Of a stretch of DNA of 64,000 nt, positions 11,290 through 22,131 are shown in pieces (position 1 is the first letter of the stretch; every line of letters begins with the position of its first letter). The notes beneath the pieces were generated by a model. It saw only the letters and a list, made by a program, of their open reading frames with translations. It had not been told where the DNA came from and searched no databases. The DNA lies in the NCBI GenBank assembly GCA_010909165.1, contig MU008178.1:74369-138368 (forward strand). The letters run 5' to 3'. Source of the stretch: Anthoceros angustus (taxonomy: Eukaryota; Streptophyta; Anthocerotopsida; Anthocerotales; Anthocerotaceae). The position numbers were made by a program, and so were the translations under genes.

Positions 11290-12180
11290 GCGTCGCGCCA
11301 TCTTGCCATGTACCCGGTTCATTCCACAACCTTTGTCGCACCAGTTTCCAGTGCCTAGCTTGGTCAGACCCCGAACAACATCGGATTCCCTTCCCACATC
11401 CTTTGTTTTTGCAAGGCCTCCTTCACCATTTCACGCCATGCCTTTTTATCAAGGTCACGAGCATCGTTGTCCACCTCACAAACCACTCCATCGACATCCG
11501 GCGGTGCTGCTGCCCTCCGCTTGTCAATTCACCTCCCCCACCATTGCGTCGCCATTCCTCATCCGGTTCTTGTGCGCGCGGCTGTCACCCCGCCACCGCA
11601 GGTTGCCGGCCCGTCCACGCCTTTCGGTGTCGTCTGCGATCGCCACCACCTCCGTCTGCCATGGGCTGCCTCCATATGTCCTCTGCATGAGCAGGCGGCA
11701 TGCCAAGGTGCACCACAGCGTCCAGCGAAACAAATTGCATCAAGCGTGTCTACGGTTTGCGATGAACACGTTACGCTCAATCTCTCTCGAACCACCCACC
11801 TCATTTGTGACAAAACATCATCATCCGCCCGTTGAGCGGCGCGATTGCTCCAAGTCCGCCTCTTGGGCGGGATGTTCCACGTCTCTATGTCCTCAAATGC
11901 GCGGTGGTGCTTTCGTGGCGCGACTTTCGGCGGCGGCCAGCCGAGCACGCATACAATCCGTGTCGTTGTAGTAAGGTCCGTTCCCAAAGAATGATAAGCT
12001 CGTTGCAGCGTTTTGGAATTCTCACCTTGCTTTGCGACCGCTCAGCTTTAACACGCCGTCGTTTGCGCCTATGCTAATAACTACTCGCGTTCACCAGCAG
12101 GCCGGTGTGGCCAAGCGTTTGAGACGTTTGCGTCCAGTATAGTTCACGCCGTCACTGTCCCTTTAGTCCAGATTCCTCTC
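11290..12180. repeat. Direct duplication, copy 1
   Basis: Blocks of this segment recur at 12225-12800 in the same order. These are a 300-base stretch that starts at a CTTGCCATGTACCC motif and includes TTTGTTTTTGCAAGGCC, then a promoter-like end with GGCCGGTGTGGCCAAGCG (about 12101 here and 12737 in copy 2). The copies differ by substitutions and many short indels. Confidence 0.65.
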
Positions 12181-12506
12181 AACTCTCTCACAATGAAGTC
12201 CGCAATATATCGCGGATCAACGTCATATCTTGCCATGTACCCCAGTTCATTCACAACCTTTATCACCGCGGTTTCAGCAGTTCTTTGTTTACAACCCGGT
12301 CGACCCTGAACAACATCAGTTCCCTTCCTCCCTATCCTTTGTTTTTGCAAGGCCTCCTTCAGCCATTTCATGCCATACCTTTTTACCAAGGCTCTCACCA
12401 GGGCATCGTTGTCCACCTGACAAACCACTCCATGACATCCGGCGGTGCTACTGCCCTCCCGGCTTGTCAATTCACCTCCCCCACAGCCGAAATTATGCGT
12501 CGTCAT
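12144..12506 (-). pseudogene. Hypothetical repeated protein fragment
   Basis: A 120-codon minus frame with natural-looking composition: a KRYGMKWLKEALQKQRIGRK block, then VIKVVNELGYMARYDVDP and a YIADFIVRELRGIW end. The KWLKEALQKQR part is also readable in copy 1 at about 11400-11470, so it is a repeated coding sequence, probably from a transposon. I do not recognise the family. Confidence 0.35.
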
Positions 12507-12800
12507 TCCTCATCAGATTGCTTGTGCATGCGGTATTTGTCCTTACCCCAACATGGCGCGACTTTCGGCGTGACGGCCGGTAGCGCACAATCCGTGTCGT
12601 TGTAGGAAGTCCGTTCCCAAAGGAATGATAGGCTCCGTTTTGCGTTCGAGCGATTCTTACTTCACTGCGTCCAGATTCGGTCTCACACACATTCATCGAT
12701 TCGCATCTAACTACTACGCATAGCGTTCACCTTACAGGCCGGTGTGGCCAAGCGTTTAAGGGACCCGTTCGGCGTCCGTATCGTTCACGTTCGTCACTTG
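12225..12800. repeat. Direct duplication, copy 2
   Basis: Second copy of the 11290-12180 unit, shortened by deletions. Near its end, TGGCCAAGCGTTTAAGG (12747-12763) looks like a tRNA/SINE A box. No matching B box or cloverleaf could be drawn. Confidence 0.6.
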
Positions 12801-15800
12801 CACCTCTAGTCGTTCTCTCTCCACTCACTACACTTTCGGTCTTAGGGAAGCAGGGGCTACGGTCAGGACCTCCTCCGTCGTTTGGGCCTCCGTCCGGGCT
12901 CTACCGCCTCCGAGTCCCTCGGCTCACCGTTCCGGTCCGTTCGTGCAGGCTGCTCGGGCTGGTCCCCGATCACCCTTCCACTGCACACACCACACGTTAG
13001 GGTCGTCACGGAACCTTGATCGGTCTCTCGGGTGTCGTGCACCTTTCGATGACTCGGGACTCACGTTAGCAAGAAGGCACAAGTGCGGCAGCATCAACAC
13101 CAAGAAGATACTTTACTTAGCGACCTCGGCCCTCTTATACTCGCGGAGGTCGGCGCCTTTACACCTATTACGAGCGGTGGCCGGCTCGATGCGCCCTAAT
13201 CGGGCCTACCATCCTATTCCTCCCTCCTATCTCCTTCGTCGGTGGGGTGGGAAGGTCCGGGTTCCGCCTCGGGATTGGTGGCCCAATCTCCCGGCGGCGA
13301 TTCGGCGCGCAATCGGATGATCCGAGGCGGGACCCCTTCCTCTTCCGGAATCACATCGGGTTGGGCGTGATCGGCGGTCGCCCGTTACCACGTCGTTCCC
13401 CACGGTTCCCCGGTGGGTCCCCGTCCGATAGACCATTGCTCCCCAGCGTAAGTGGAGGGGACTCCTCCTTACTTCTGAGTCAGGACCTCGGGGTCGGTCT
13501 CGACTCAGTCGGAACCTCGAGTGCCTCCTTACAGTCGTCTGCTGGGTCGGTCTCATCTGGGGTTCGGACCTCGGGTCGAACTTATTCTGGTCGGTCTCGC
13601 TCCGGACCCTTACTGCGGACCTCTTCTTGCTAGGTCCTCATCCCTTCCACCGACCCTTGTCTTGGGTCGGTTTGGGCTCCTCCTTCCACTCCTCCTTCAA
13701 GGCCCCGCCTCTATCTTCCGGCGGGTTGCGTGGACTTACAGGATTCGTTGTATGGCGGCGTCCTGCTCCTCTTGATGCTCTTCTCCCGCTCCGTCGTCTC
13801 AAGCAGGGGCCACTAGAGTCCCGTCTTCATCCCTTGAGCCTTCCGAGTCCGTCTATTTGGTGAGGAGGCTGATGTCTTAAGGAGCTCGGGTGGTAGGCAA
13901 AGTCTGAATCAACTTGAATTGCCTCTTCCACGTGTGCCGGGCACACTCCCTTAGCCATGGGTGTTCGGTGGGCGTCTTTGCCCGCTTGTTGACCACCTCC
14001 ACCGGGTTTGGCGGTGGCGGGCCGTATCACGCGAGGCTACAAGGCGGCCTCGGTACCTCCTGCGGCCGCTGTTCTGCTCACTTTGCTCAGCTCCGTCGTT
14101 TCAGCTCAGCTTACCGCCATAGCGCGGCGTTCCCTTCCGCCTTTCTCAAGCGGACCAGCTTCTTTTACGCGTCCGGTGCTCTCGCTCCGTTCATCACGGC
14201 GTTAACTCACCCATCTCCCTCTCCGGTGGCGGTCGGGCAACTCTGCCCGTCGCGGGCCTCGCCAGTCCTTCTCCATTTCGTCGGCGTCCTGCTCTCATTC
14301 CCGCCGTCTTCCTCCGTCCAGCATTGGGCCGCTCTATTTCTGTTCGTGATCGCGATCACGCCTGGAACTACCATTCCTCTCAATGGTAAGTTTGGGCTGC
14401 GACTCGAGTCTCCTTGCGGTCTTCCATCTCACCTGGCGTTCCACCTCAGGGGCCGGAGATCCTCCATCTCCTTGCAGCGTGCTTCCTCCTCCTCGGCATG
14501 TGGCCCCACCTTTCGCCTCCTGCTCCTTCTTGAGTTAGCGGCTATCCTGCGTCTCCCTCCACCGGTTCCGATCACATAGTGATCCGGTCGGTCTTAGCGG
14601 CCGCCTCCTTGCCCGCGAGCTTCGCCCATTTGGGTCGGTCGGGCCGCCTCGCGACCACGAGCCTTCTCCGCTTGCGCCGGGCCTCCTCGCCTCTGTGCGC
14701 TTCCCCTCCGCTGGAGGTCTTGGCCCGTGCTTGGGCCTCACTGCCTTGTGCTCACCCGGTGAAGGAATTTAATCGATCTGTCGGATGGACGGACTTCCCT
14801 CTCGGCCTCCCTGCGTTTCCCTTCCTCGATGCGGCCGAGAGCTTGGCCTTCCTCCTTGCCTCTGGGCCAGGCCTCCTGCTCACGGAGGAGCACCATGCCT
14901 CGGGTGGCTTCTACCTCCAGGTCTTCTCGGCCATCCGAGACCCCAAAGCATCTGAATCCATGGCGGTGGCCGAACCGTGTTTCTTCCACGGCCGCGTGAG
15001 ACCCCACAAAGTCGTAGTGGGAGGCGGGCATTTCACAGTCCCAAGGACCTCCATCTGCGATCGGGAGTAAGTCGGGCTGGGTTCTCGGACCTAATCGGGA
15101 CCCTTAGGTCGAGTCTTGGCTCGGAGCTTCACCCTCCTTAGCCCTCTTGGCCGTTCCTTATTGCCCTCTTAGTCACAGGGGCTCGGAGGGGAGGGTCAGG
15201 GAGCTAGCCCTTTGCCCCTTCACAGCCGGGGCAGGACCCGGCTGAGTGCAGTGCTTGCGGTGACCTCTGCTCCTTGGGCGGCACCCTTCACCCTCCTTAC
15301 CGCCTCTTGACTCTTGCCACTCAGTAGGCGGGGGTAAGAATCTTGGCACCGTCGAGTCTTTGCGTTAATAGCATCTTGCGCCTCTTCGGTTCCCCGAGTC
15401 CGTGAGCTCGGCCAGCGTATTCTTTGGTTGGGCCGGGCTGCAGCCAACTCGCTCCGTCGTTCCCTCTGTGCGTTGATTGCTCGGAGGAGGCACGAGAGAA
15501 GGCGGGATTTCCTCCCATACTTCCACAGGTGGTGAGGGGTCCGTTCGAGGGCGTATGGGTCAATCCTCGATCGTCCTCCTCCTCGTGGTTTGGCCTTGGG
15601 GGTGCCCCACCTCGGGCGCCCTTGCACGCTCCACTTCGGCGGGGCCTCCGGCCCGGGCGGCTCGATCTCTCCCTCCGGAGCTCGAAATGTCCCCATACAT
15701 GGATCGGTGTATGGGGCCGAGATGCGAGGCTTCTCGCTCCTCGGCTTGCGGGCCTCTGAGCCAGGCGAAGATAATCCTTCCCAGTCCGCCCTCTTCCCCG

Positions 15801-16900
15801 GCGCATGCGAGAATACCAACAATTATCACCAAGGTGATCCACCTTGGTGGCAGTTCAATGGACAATGATCCGGGCTCTGACCCTTACTGTTGTCGGCCAG
15901 TCGGATATCAACGGTTGGTTGTCCCTGCGTTCGAGCCTCGCCCTTGTTGCGGCCCTATCTTTCCCTTCGCCTTGAGGGCGGAACCGCCCCTTCTTCCTCC
16001 TTTGGGCGGTTGTAGGCCCTCGGGACCTCAAGGTCCATCGCCTAGGGTCCTCCGGAGGTTCTTGGACCGAACCTCCTTGTTGGCGCCAGCATCTTGAGCG
16101 AACTCCGGACGGTGTGTTGTCGAGCGTCCGACACTGGAACACATCAGTGCCACTCCTCGACTAATTCCCCGCTTCCTCCGGCCCGGGGCCCAAAGTCCGG
16201 ATAGCGGTCACAATGTTGCGCTCTACGGGTTCCATGGCTCCCAAACCTCCGAGCCTTTTGGGTGCCATCGCCTTCTTCTCCCTTGTTGCATGGGCTGGCG
16301 GTCGGCACGTCGCCCTCCTCGCGCGTTGTTGCTCCAACCCGACGGTGAGCCACGCTCGAAGATGCTTGGGCGCTCAAGAGATAGCGCGCGAGGCCGGGTT
16401 GCGGGCGCAAGGCTGCGGTGTCGGTGTGAAATGACCTTCCCCTTGGCGCGCCTTTGGGAGTAACGGCGGGAAGGCGCCTCTTCCTGTCGTAGCGCGAGTG
16501 CATGCAGCTTACTCGACCTTCGCCTCCGCTTACTGCGGCCTTGCGCGCGTACTACGGCCCCTTACGCCGCGCGGTCGCGGGCGTGAATACTTATAACGGC
16601 CCACAGCAGTCGGTCCTTACTGCTGCATGCCGACCTCCACTCGGGGCCGTGTGGCCGCTTATGCATCCTCACGACTCAACTTCTAAGTTACTTTCCAGGC
16701 GTACTTATCTGTTTGACCGGGTGGGGTCGGACTTATCCGTTACGGCGTAGTCGTGCTTGCCATAGTGGTTCGGGGTCGTTGCCCACTCAGTCCGGAGTAT
16801 ACTCGGATCGGTCCGGGCGCTATCCATGCTTATTCCTCCTTTTCCGCCTTATTTTATCCCACCTCTGAAAAAACAAAACCCTACTTGTTCTTAGCCCCAA
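12801..16900. other. GC-rich block, no convincing gene
   Basis: About 4 kb of very GC-rich sequence with few stops in several frames. The minus strand has basic, E/R/K-rich frames (14738-15031; 15220-15822) that could be eroded retrotransposon gag, and long plus-strand frames lie opposite them. No RT, protease, zinc knuckle or host-gene motif is readable. TATA-like CTTATAA/CTTATAC motifs occur near 16592 and 13133, so LTR remnants are possible but unproven. Confidence 0.4.
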
Positions 16901-18570
16901 AGGGAAGTCCAAGCCCACATACTCCCCTTCTCTACATTGGCGTCTCGCCAACATAATCTTTTCACCCGTTCACGGGTGGGCGGTTCACCATCCAGCTAGA
17001 AGTGAAGCGGACCCATTGGCGTATACCCTGCATGGTAAGGTCCATCCACCGTGGTGGGTTGCGGAAAGTGCATATGGCGGTATCGTGAAGGGCCAAATCT
17101 CCCTCCTTCACATACTCACAGTTAGGCGCTATGCCACATCTTGCGTTGATTACGCACAAAGTTGCATCCATTTGTGCGCCTCTTCACGACCCTCATTGTC
17201 TTGAACAAACCCTAACAATCGCTCAGTTGGCTTTCCTCCTCGGTTATGGCCAAGCCTTCCATCAGGACCGAAGTGTCGGCACCTCAAATTCGGCCAAGCA
17301 TAATGGTGAATGCCCATAAGTCAAATAAGCGTCCGTTGTAGTCACCTTCTCTGTCGTTTCCACCTCGATCCATCACGGTTTGGAGGCGGTATATGGTTTG
17401 CGGTGCAGTACTCAGGAGGAGGCCATGGTAAAGGATCCCAAAGTTTGTGAGTCCATATTACATCCATCGGCACGATTGACGATTGACCGCGTCAAACATA
17501 AGTGGCGTGGGTGGCGGTGACATGTCATATACGCTCCCGGTATGGATGGGCACCAACCCTATCCATCCATTCCAGCGAAGTGGACATGGCGGGTCATCGA
17601 CTTTTTGCAGTGTTGATGAGTAGTACCGTGGTACAAATGGAGGAATCACATTTCCCAAGCCTTTAAGAATGGTGAAAGTATACCCGAGAATGTGAGGTAT
17701 AACTGGCCCCGAACACGGCATCATGCCCAAGAGGCAAAAGCCGGGGCCGGCCAAGCCTGCGTCGCCGTGGCGTGGGCGGAGAGCAACCTCCGTCCATCGG
17801 CCGATGGCCATCGCCGTGAGCGAGGCTGCGGCCCTCTTCCTCGATGGCCATCGTCGATTCGCGGCGTGTGGCGGACAATATCCACACAATCACCGCAATG
17901 TTGCAAGCAACATCGAAGGTGAGAAATGAGCGTTTGAGGCATCATATAAAGAAATCAAACATCCACGAGGTTGAAGAAATGATACACGGTCACGGCTTGT
18001 GAAGCGAGGTTTCAAGCTGCGATTTGTGCACACCTTCCATGCCACATGAGGTTGGATACCATCGCGCCACTCGTGACCATTGGAGACTTCCACATTGCCA
18101 CCCCAATGGCGGATTCCAGTTGCATGCACGAGAAGACCTTGCCCACTAAGATGGTCAACGCCCCTCGGGCCGCTTGGGGTCCTTGATGGCCAGCGGTAGG
18201 CGGGTGTGCGGGAGATGGGAGAACAACAAACCAATGGTGGTTCTCGGTTCGATCCATTCGCCCTCAAGCAGTTGGTTTCCTACACACCCATGGAGCAGTG
18301 CGACGGATGAAGAGGAGGAGGGCAAGGGTTGGGAGTGGTGCGACCTCCTCGACTATTCCACAAGGCGACCGCGCATGCTTGGAGGACAGCGGATCGCCAC
18401 AACCATGAGCGGAGGCCCGAGGCAAGGTCATTTAAACCGTGCATGCGAGATGAGGGCCGCCGTGGGCAACCACTTGTGCGTCATGGCGAATGGAGAGCAG
18501 TCGAGGAATCTTTCATGTCGACCGTTCTGTAAAGGAAAGCGGGCATGGCGAGCTTTCCGGCTATCGATTT
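16901..18570. other. No recognised gene
   Basis: Mixed-composition sequence with short frames only. A minus frame at 18012-18257 contains MQLESAIGVAMWKSP. A similar MESATDGVDYSATT reading appears on the minus strand of the duplicated segments near 26870 and 28050, so this may be a shared transposon coding relic. Confidence 0.35.
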
Positions 18571-19137
18571 CCATGAATGACCACTATTGCAAGGTGCAAT
18601 GAGGATGGCGGTCGGTTAGTGCGGGCATAGAGTGGCGGATTCCAATGCCGATGCTCTGCGTGATATGAAAAAAAGGCCAAGCGTCCGTCTTCGGTGGCGT
18701 GAGGGTTGTCGTCATTTTTCACAATTTCAGCCATGTCATCCACGCCATGTCTCCCGTTGATGGTCGGTATAGCGGCTGGCGATGCTGCTCGGACATTATC
18801 TCTGCCGAGCTAGCCCGCGATGATGGCGATCACGGGATCTTATTCGATATCTCTGGTGGTTGACGCATCTCTCTTAGGCTGGTCAAGAGGAGGCGAGGTC
18901 GACAAGTGCCATGCCGTGTGCGGAAATGATGATCACGGTCTTCCTTACATCACGGGGACATGGCACGCCAAATGCTACCGTCACCATCACTTATTGGCAA
19001 TGGCGCACCAGGTTGGACATTAGCGGTATCTTCACTTTGATGAAGGCAACCAAGTCAAGTGGGTTTGAGTAGGATACATCATAGGGTTCGACCTACCACT
19101 TGTCCTTTTGTCATGGCATATTGTATGCGGGCCATGT
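18571..19137. repeat. 0.57-kb direct duplication, copy 1
   Basis: Matches 20113-20672 nearly end to end, from an ATGAATGACCACT motif to GCATATTGTATGCGGGCCA. The two copies differ mostly by short insertions or deletions. No coding function is recognised on either strand. Confidence 0.8.
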
Positions 19138-19317
19138 ACTTGCAAGGATCATAATAGACGAATGGGCGATGTTTATTGCCATTGTGGTTATAATGTCCGC
19201 CCGCAAAGGGAAAGGCGGGAAAACTGAATGTAGGTGGCCTGCTGGATGATCTCCGCCCCACTCCTTCCCTCCTCCACCCGTCACCACAAGGTTACGACGG
19301 GAGTGAAATAACTACTT

Positions 19318-19690
19318 GGACCATGGTCATTCCGATTGCATTGCGAACAATGGTCCTTGGCTGCTCGAAAAAGTATTCAACACTGTTCGACCACATATGC
19401 ATTAACCATCCTTGGACCATGGTCATTCCGATTGCATTGCGAACAATGGTCCTTGGTCATCGAAAAGGTACTCAACCTTTGGAACACATATGCATTAATC
19501 CTTGGACCATGGTCATTCGATTGCATTGCGAACAATGGTCCTTGGATCTCGAAAAAGTAACATTTATTCCCTATGCTTAACCATCCTTGGAACATGGTCA
19601 TTCAGGTGCATTGCGAACAATGGTCCTTGGATCTCGAATAAGTAGTCAACACTTTCCACACATGTCATGTATCCTTGGACCATGGTCTTT
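19318..19690. repeat. About 90-bp minisatellite with GACCATGGTC palindrome
   Basis: Four units start at about 19318, 19412, 19500 and 19588, with a partial fifth at 19673. Each unit opens with TTGGACCATGGTCATTC, in which GACCATGGTC is a perfect 10-base palindrome (one unit has GAACATGGTC). About 30 bases later comes ACAATGGTCCTTGG. GGACCAT and ATGGTCC can pair, so each unit can form a hairpin. Confidence 0.9.
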
Positions 19691-20112
19691 TCAACTCACA
19701 AACCAACAACATCCATGGCCCATGGGCATCCGCTAAGTTGCCAAATTCGTCCTTGGGTCACGAATTATCGTACAAATCGCGCCTATATATATGAAGTATG
19801 GGGACATGCCAACCGAACAAAAAGGCGAGGTGTGTGCGGGAAAGACGGCATAGCTAGGGGCGAGCCATGACCGACACACAACACCATTCACCCATGGGCA
19901 TCCAAAGCATCATGGTCGTCCTTGGTGAAGGCGTTCAAATCTGCCGGGCTATATATGTGAAGCAGGGGACATGGCGGCTTGGAGCAGTGGGTGCGTGTGC
20001 GCAGCAAGGGCGTGCCTCTTGGGCAGTGTGGCAGCATTATGCCGCCATGAAGGTAAAACCACGATTCGGACGTGTTGTTCGTCTGGCATGGCTTGAGCGA
20101 GCCATGGCGGCA

Positions 20113-20672
20113 TGAATGACCACTGTGCAAGGTGCAATGAGGATGGCGGTCGGTTAGTGCGGGCATGTAGGTGGCGCGGTTTCAATGCGATGCTCTGACG
20201 TGATAGGAAAAGGCGTCGTCTTCCCGATTGGCGTGAGGGTTGTCGTCATTGCAGTTTTTCACAATTTCAGCCTAGTGTCATCCACTTGCCATGTCTCTCC
20301 CGTTGATGTCGGTATATGACACGGCGATGCTCAGCGGACATTATCTGCCAAGGCTAACCGGGTCGTAGCGATCGAGGATCTTATTTGCGATATCTTGGTT
20401 GACGCATCTCTCTTAAATGGTCAAGAGGAGCAAAAGGTCGACAAGTGCGATGCACATGTGCAGGAAATGATGATCACGGTCTTCCTTACATCACGGGGAC
20501 ATGGCACGCCGCTCGTCACCATCACTTGCGGCAATGGCGCAATTATCGACATTAGCGGTATCTTCACTTGGATGAAGGCAACCATGTCAAGTGGGTTTCG
20601 AAGTAGGATACATCATAGTTTGCGACCTACCACTTGTCCTTTTGTCATGGCATATTGTATGCGGGCCAACTT
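20113..20672. repeat. 0.57-kb direct duplication, copy 2
   Basis: Partner of 18571-19137, about 1.54 kb away and in the same orientation. The 90-bp minisatellite and 420 bases of unique sequence lie between the copies. Confidence 0.8.
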
Positions 20673-20790
20673 GCTTCTGGAAAATTCGTTTGTAGAAACG
20701 AGGACAAAAAACTTCTTCTCTCCTCCTCCTGAATTCGAGAGACTGGATTCAGAAAGTGCAGCCTCTCAAAGTCTGAAGCAAACTTATTAG

Positions 20791-21265
20791 TGTCAGAGGG
20801 ACAAAATCCCTCCTAGGTGTCATGCCGTGTGATACTAATATCTGCACTTGGGTTTAGTGTTTGATTAGAATTAATTAATCTAATTACTTATCTTTAAGTA
20901 AGTATTTAGTGTTAATTAATCTAATGTGCTTATGCTAATTAAGCATTGATTAGTGTTAATTAATCTAATATGCTTATGTTAATTAAGCATTGATTAGTGT
21001 TAATTAAATATGGTTAGCAATAGCTAAGTGGATAAGCTCAAGTAATATGCTTTGGCATATTCCTTGCATATTATAGTGTATTCTTAGATACAATAGCTAA
21101 GTGGATAGCTCAAATGTGCTTTGGCATATTCCTTGCATATTATAGTGTATTCTTAGGATATTTACGGCATATCGATGCCAATGGATATCTTAGGAATATG
21201 CCGATGCCGGTCTAGTATATAGACCCTTCCATTGAGGACAAGCTCGGATCATAGCTTGTCCTCTA
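20791..21265 (+). mobile_element. LTR-like segment, possibly a solo LTR
   Basis: Starts TGTCAGAGGGACAAAATCCC, followed by an AT-rich body with internal repeats. GTTAATTAATCTAAT recurs three times between 20870 and 21005. A roughly 65-base unit with GCTTTGGCATATTCCTTGC occurs twice (about 21025-21090 and 21100-21160). A TATA-like TAGTATATAGACC lies at 21213-21225. A perfect 11-base-arm hairpin follows (21234-21244 with 21253-21263). This resembles a U3-TATA-R layout, but I found no second LTR, primer site or target duplication. Confidence 0.35.
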
Positions 21266-21860
21266 GATGTCTGCAAGGCGTTGTGAGGAGGCCAAAGCTA
21301 TGACTCAGGAGGCGATGTGTGAGGAATTTGCGTGTTGTTCTCGTGGGGAGAGTGTGTTTGTGCCACGACGTGCGAGATACTCCCTCCTGTTGTTACAAGC
21401 TATGATCTCGGCTGTGCTGGCGATGCTAGGCGATGCTAGGCGTGCTTGTGGCGATGCGGTGATGCTAAGCGTGCTAGGCGTGCTGGCGTGCTGGCGTGCT
21501 ACGTGCTGCGATGCTGGCGTGCTGCGTGCTGGCGTGCTGGCTGGATGCGTGCTGGTGATGCTAAGCTACTGAGGCGTGCTGGCGTGCTGGCGAGGCTAAG
21601 CGGGCTAGCTCTTTAAGCCAAAACTCAAGTAAGGCCAAGGAGGAGGCGAAGAAGCCCAAGTCCAAGGCCAAGGAGAGGAGGCGAAAGGCAGGGAGGGCGG
21701 CCAAGTCAAGGCGAGGAGAGGAGGCGAAGAGGCCCGGAGAGGCAAGGAGAGGGAGGGAGCCAAGTCGGGCCAGAGGAGGCGAGCCCAAGTCAAGGCCAGG
21801 AGGCAGAGGGCGGGAGGGCAAGGAGGGCTCAAAGAAGCCCCCACCAAGAGGAGGAATGAG
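21266..21860. repeat. GCGTGCTG low-complexity run then purine-rich run
   Basis: From about 21415 to 21600 the sequence is built from GCGTGCTG and GCGATGCT units. From about 21605 to 21860 it is almost all A and G with GGCCAAG motifs. It can be read as a lysine/arginine/alanine-rich peptide, but the bias alone explains that. No gene is called. Confidence 0.7.
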
Positions 21861-22131
21861 GCTCCAAGGGTGCTTTTAAGCCAACCAGCAAGGAAACAAG
21901 AGTATTTTACTCTTGGGCAGACTTGCAGAGAGGGGATGAACAAGTATTTTACTCTTGGGCCATGGCGATCTTGTCCAAAGAGTCTGTAGTTTGGCACCCC
22001 ATCCGACAGCGATCCACCTCAGGGTGCTTAACTTTGGAGTTCTTGTGCCTTGCTCAACTCACCCGCTCACGGTTTTGATATCTATAACTGCAGGTTGTAT
22101 GGATTTTAACATGCATAGATACTTAGTTTCA
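21861..22131. other. No gene; short palindromes
   Basis: CAAGAGTATTTTACTCTTG at about 21898-21916 is a near-perfect hairpin. Most of it is repeated at about 21940-21958. Nothing else is recognised. Confidence 0.5.

Noticed and set aside
11015-11971. 318-codon plus-strand frame
   Set aside because: Compositional artefact of the pyrimidine-rich strand. The duplicate at 12225-12800 does not conserve it.
12747-12820. Possible tRNA gene (TGGCCAAGCGTTTAAGG)
   Set aside because: Only an A-box-like stretch is present; no B box, anticodon arm or acceptor pairing could be drawn.
21605-21860. Lysine/arginine/alanine-rich histone H1-like protein
   Set aside because: Purine-rich low-complexity DNA gives this composition in any frame; no globular domain or start was found.
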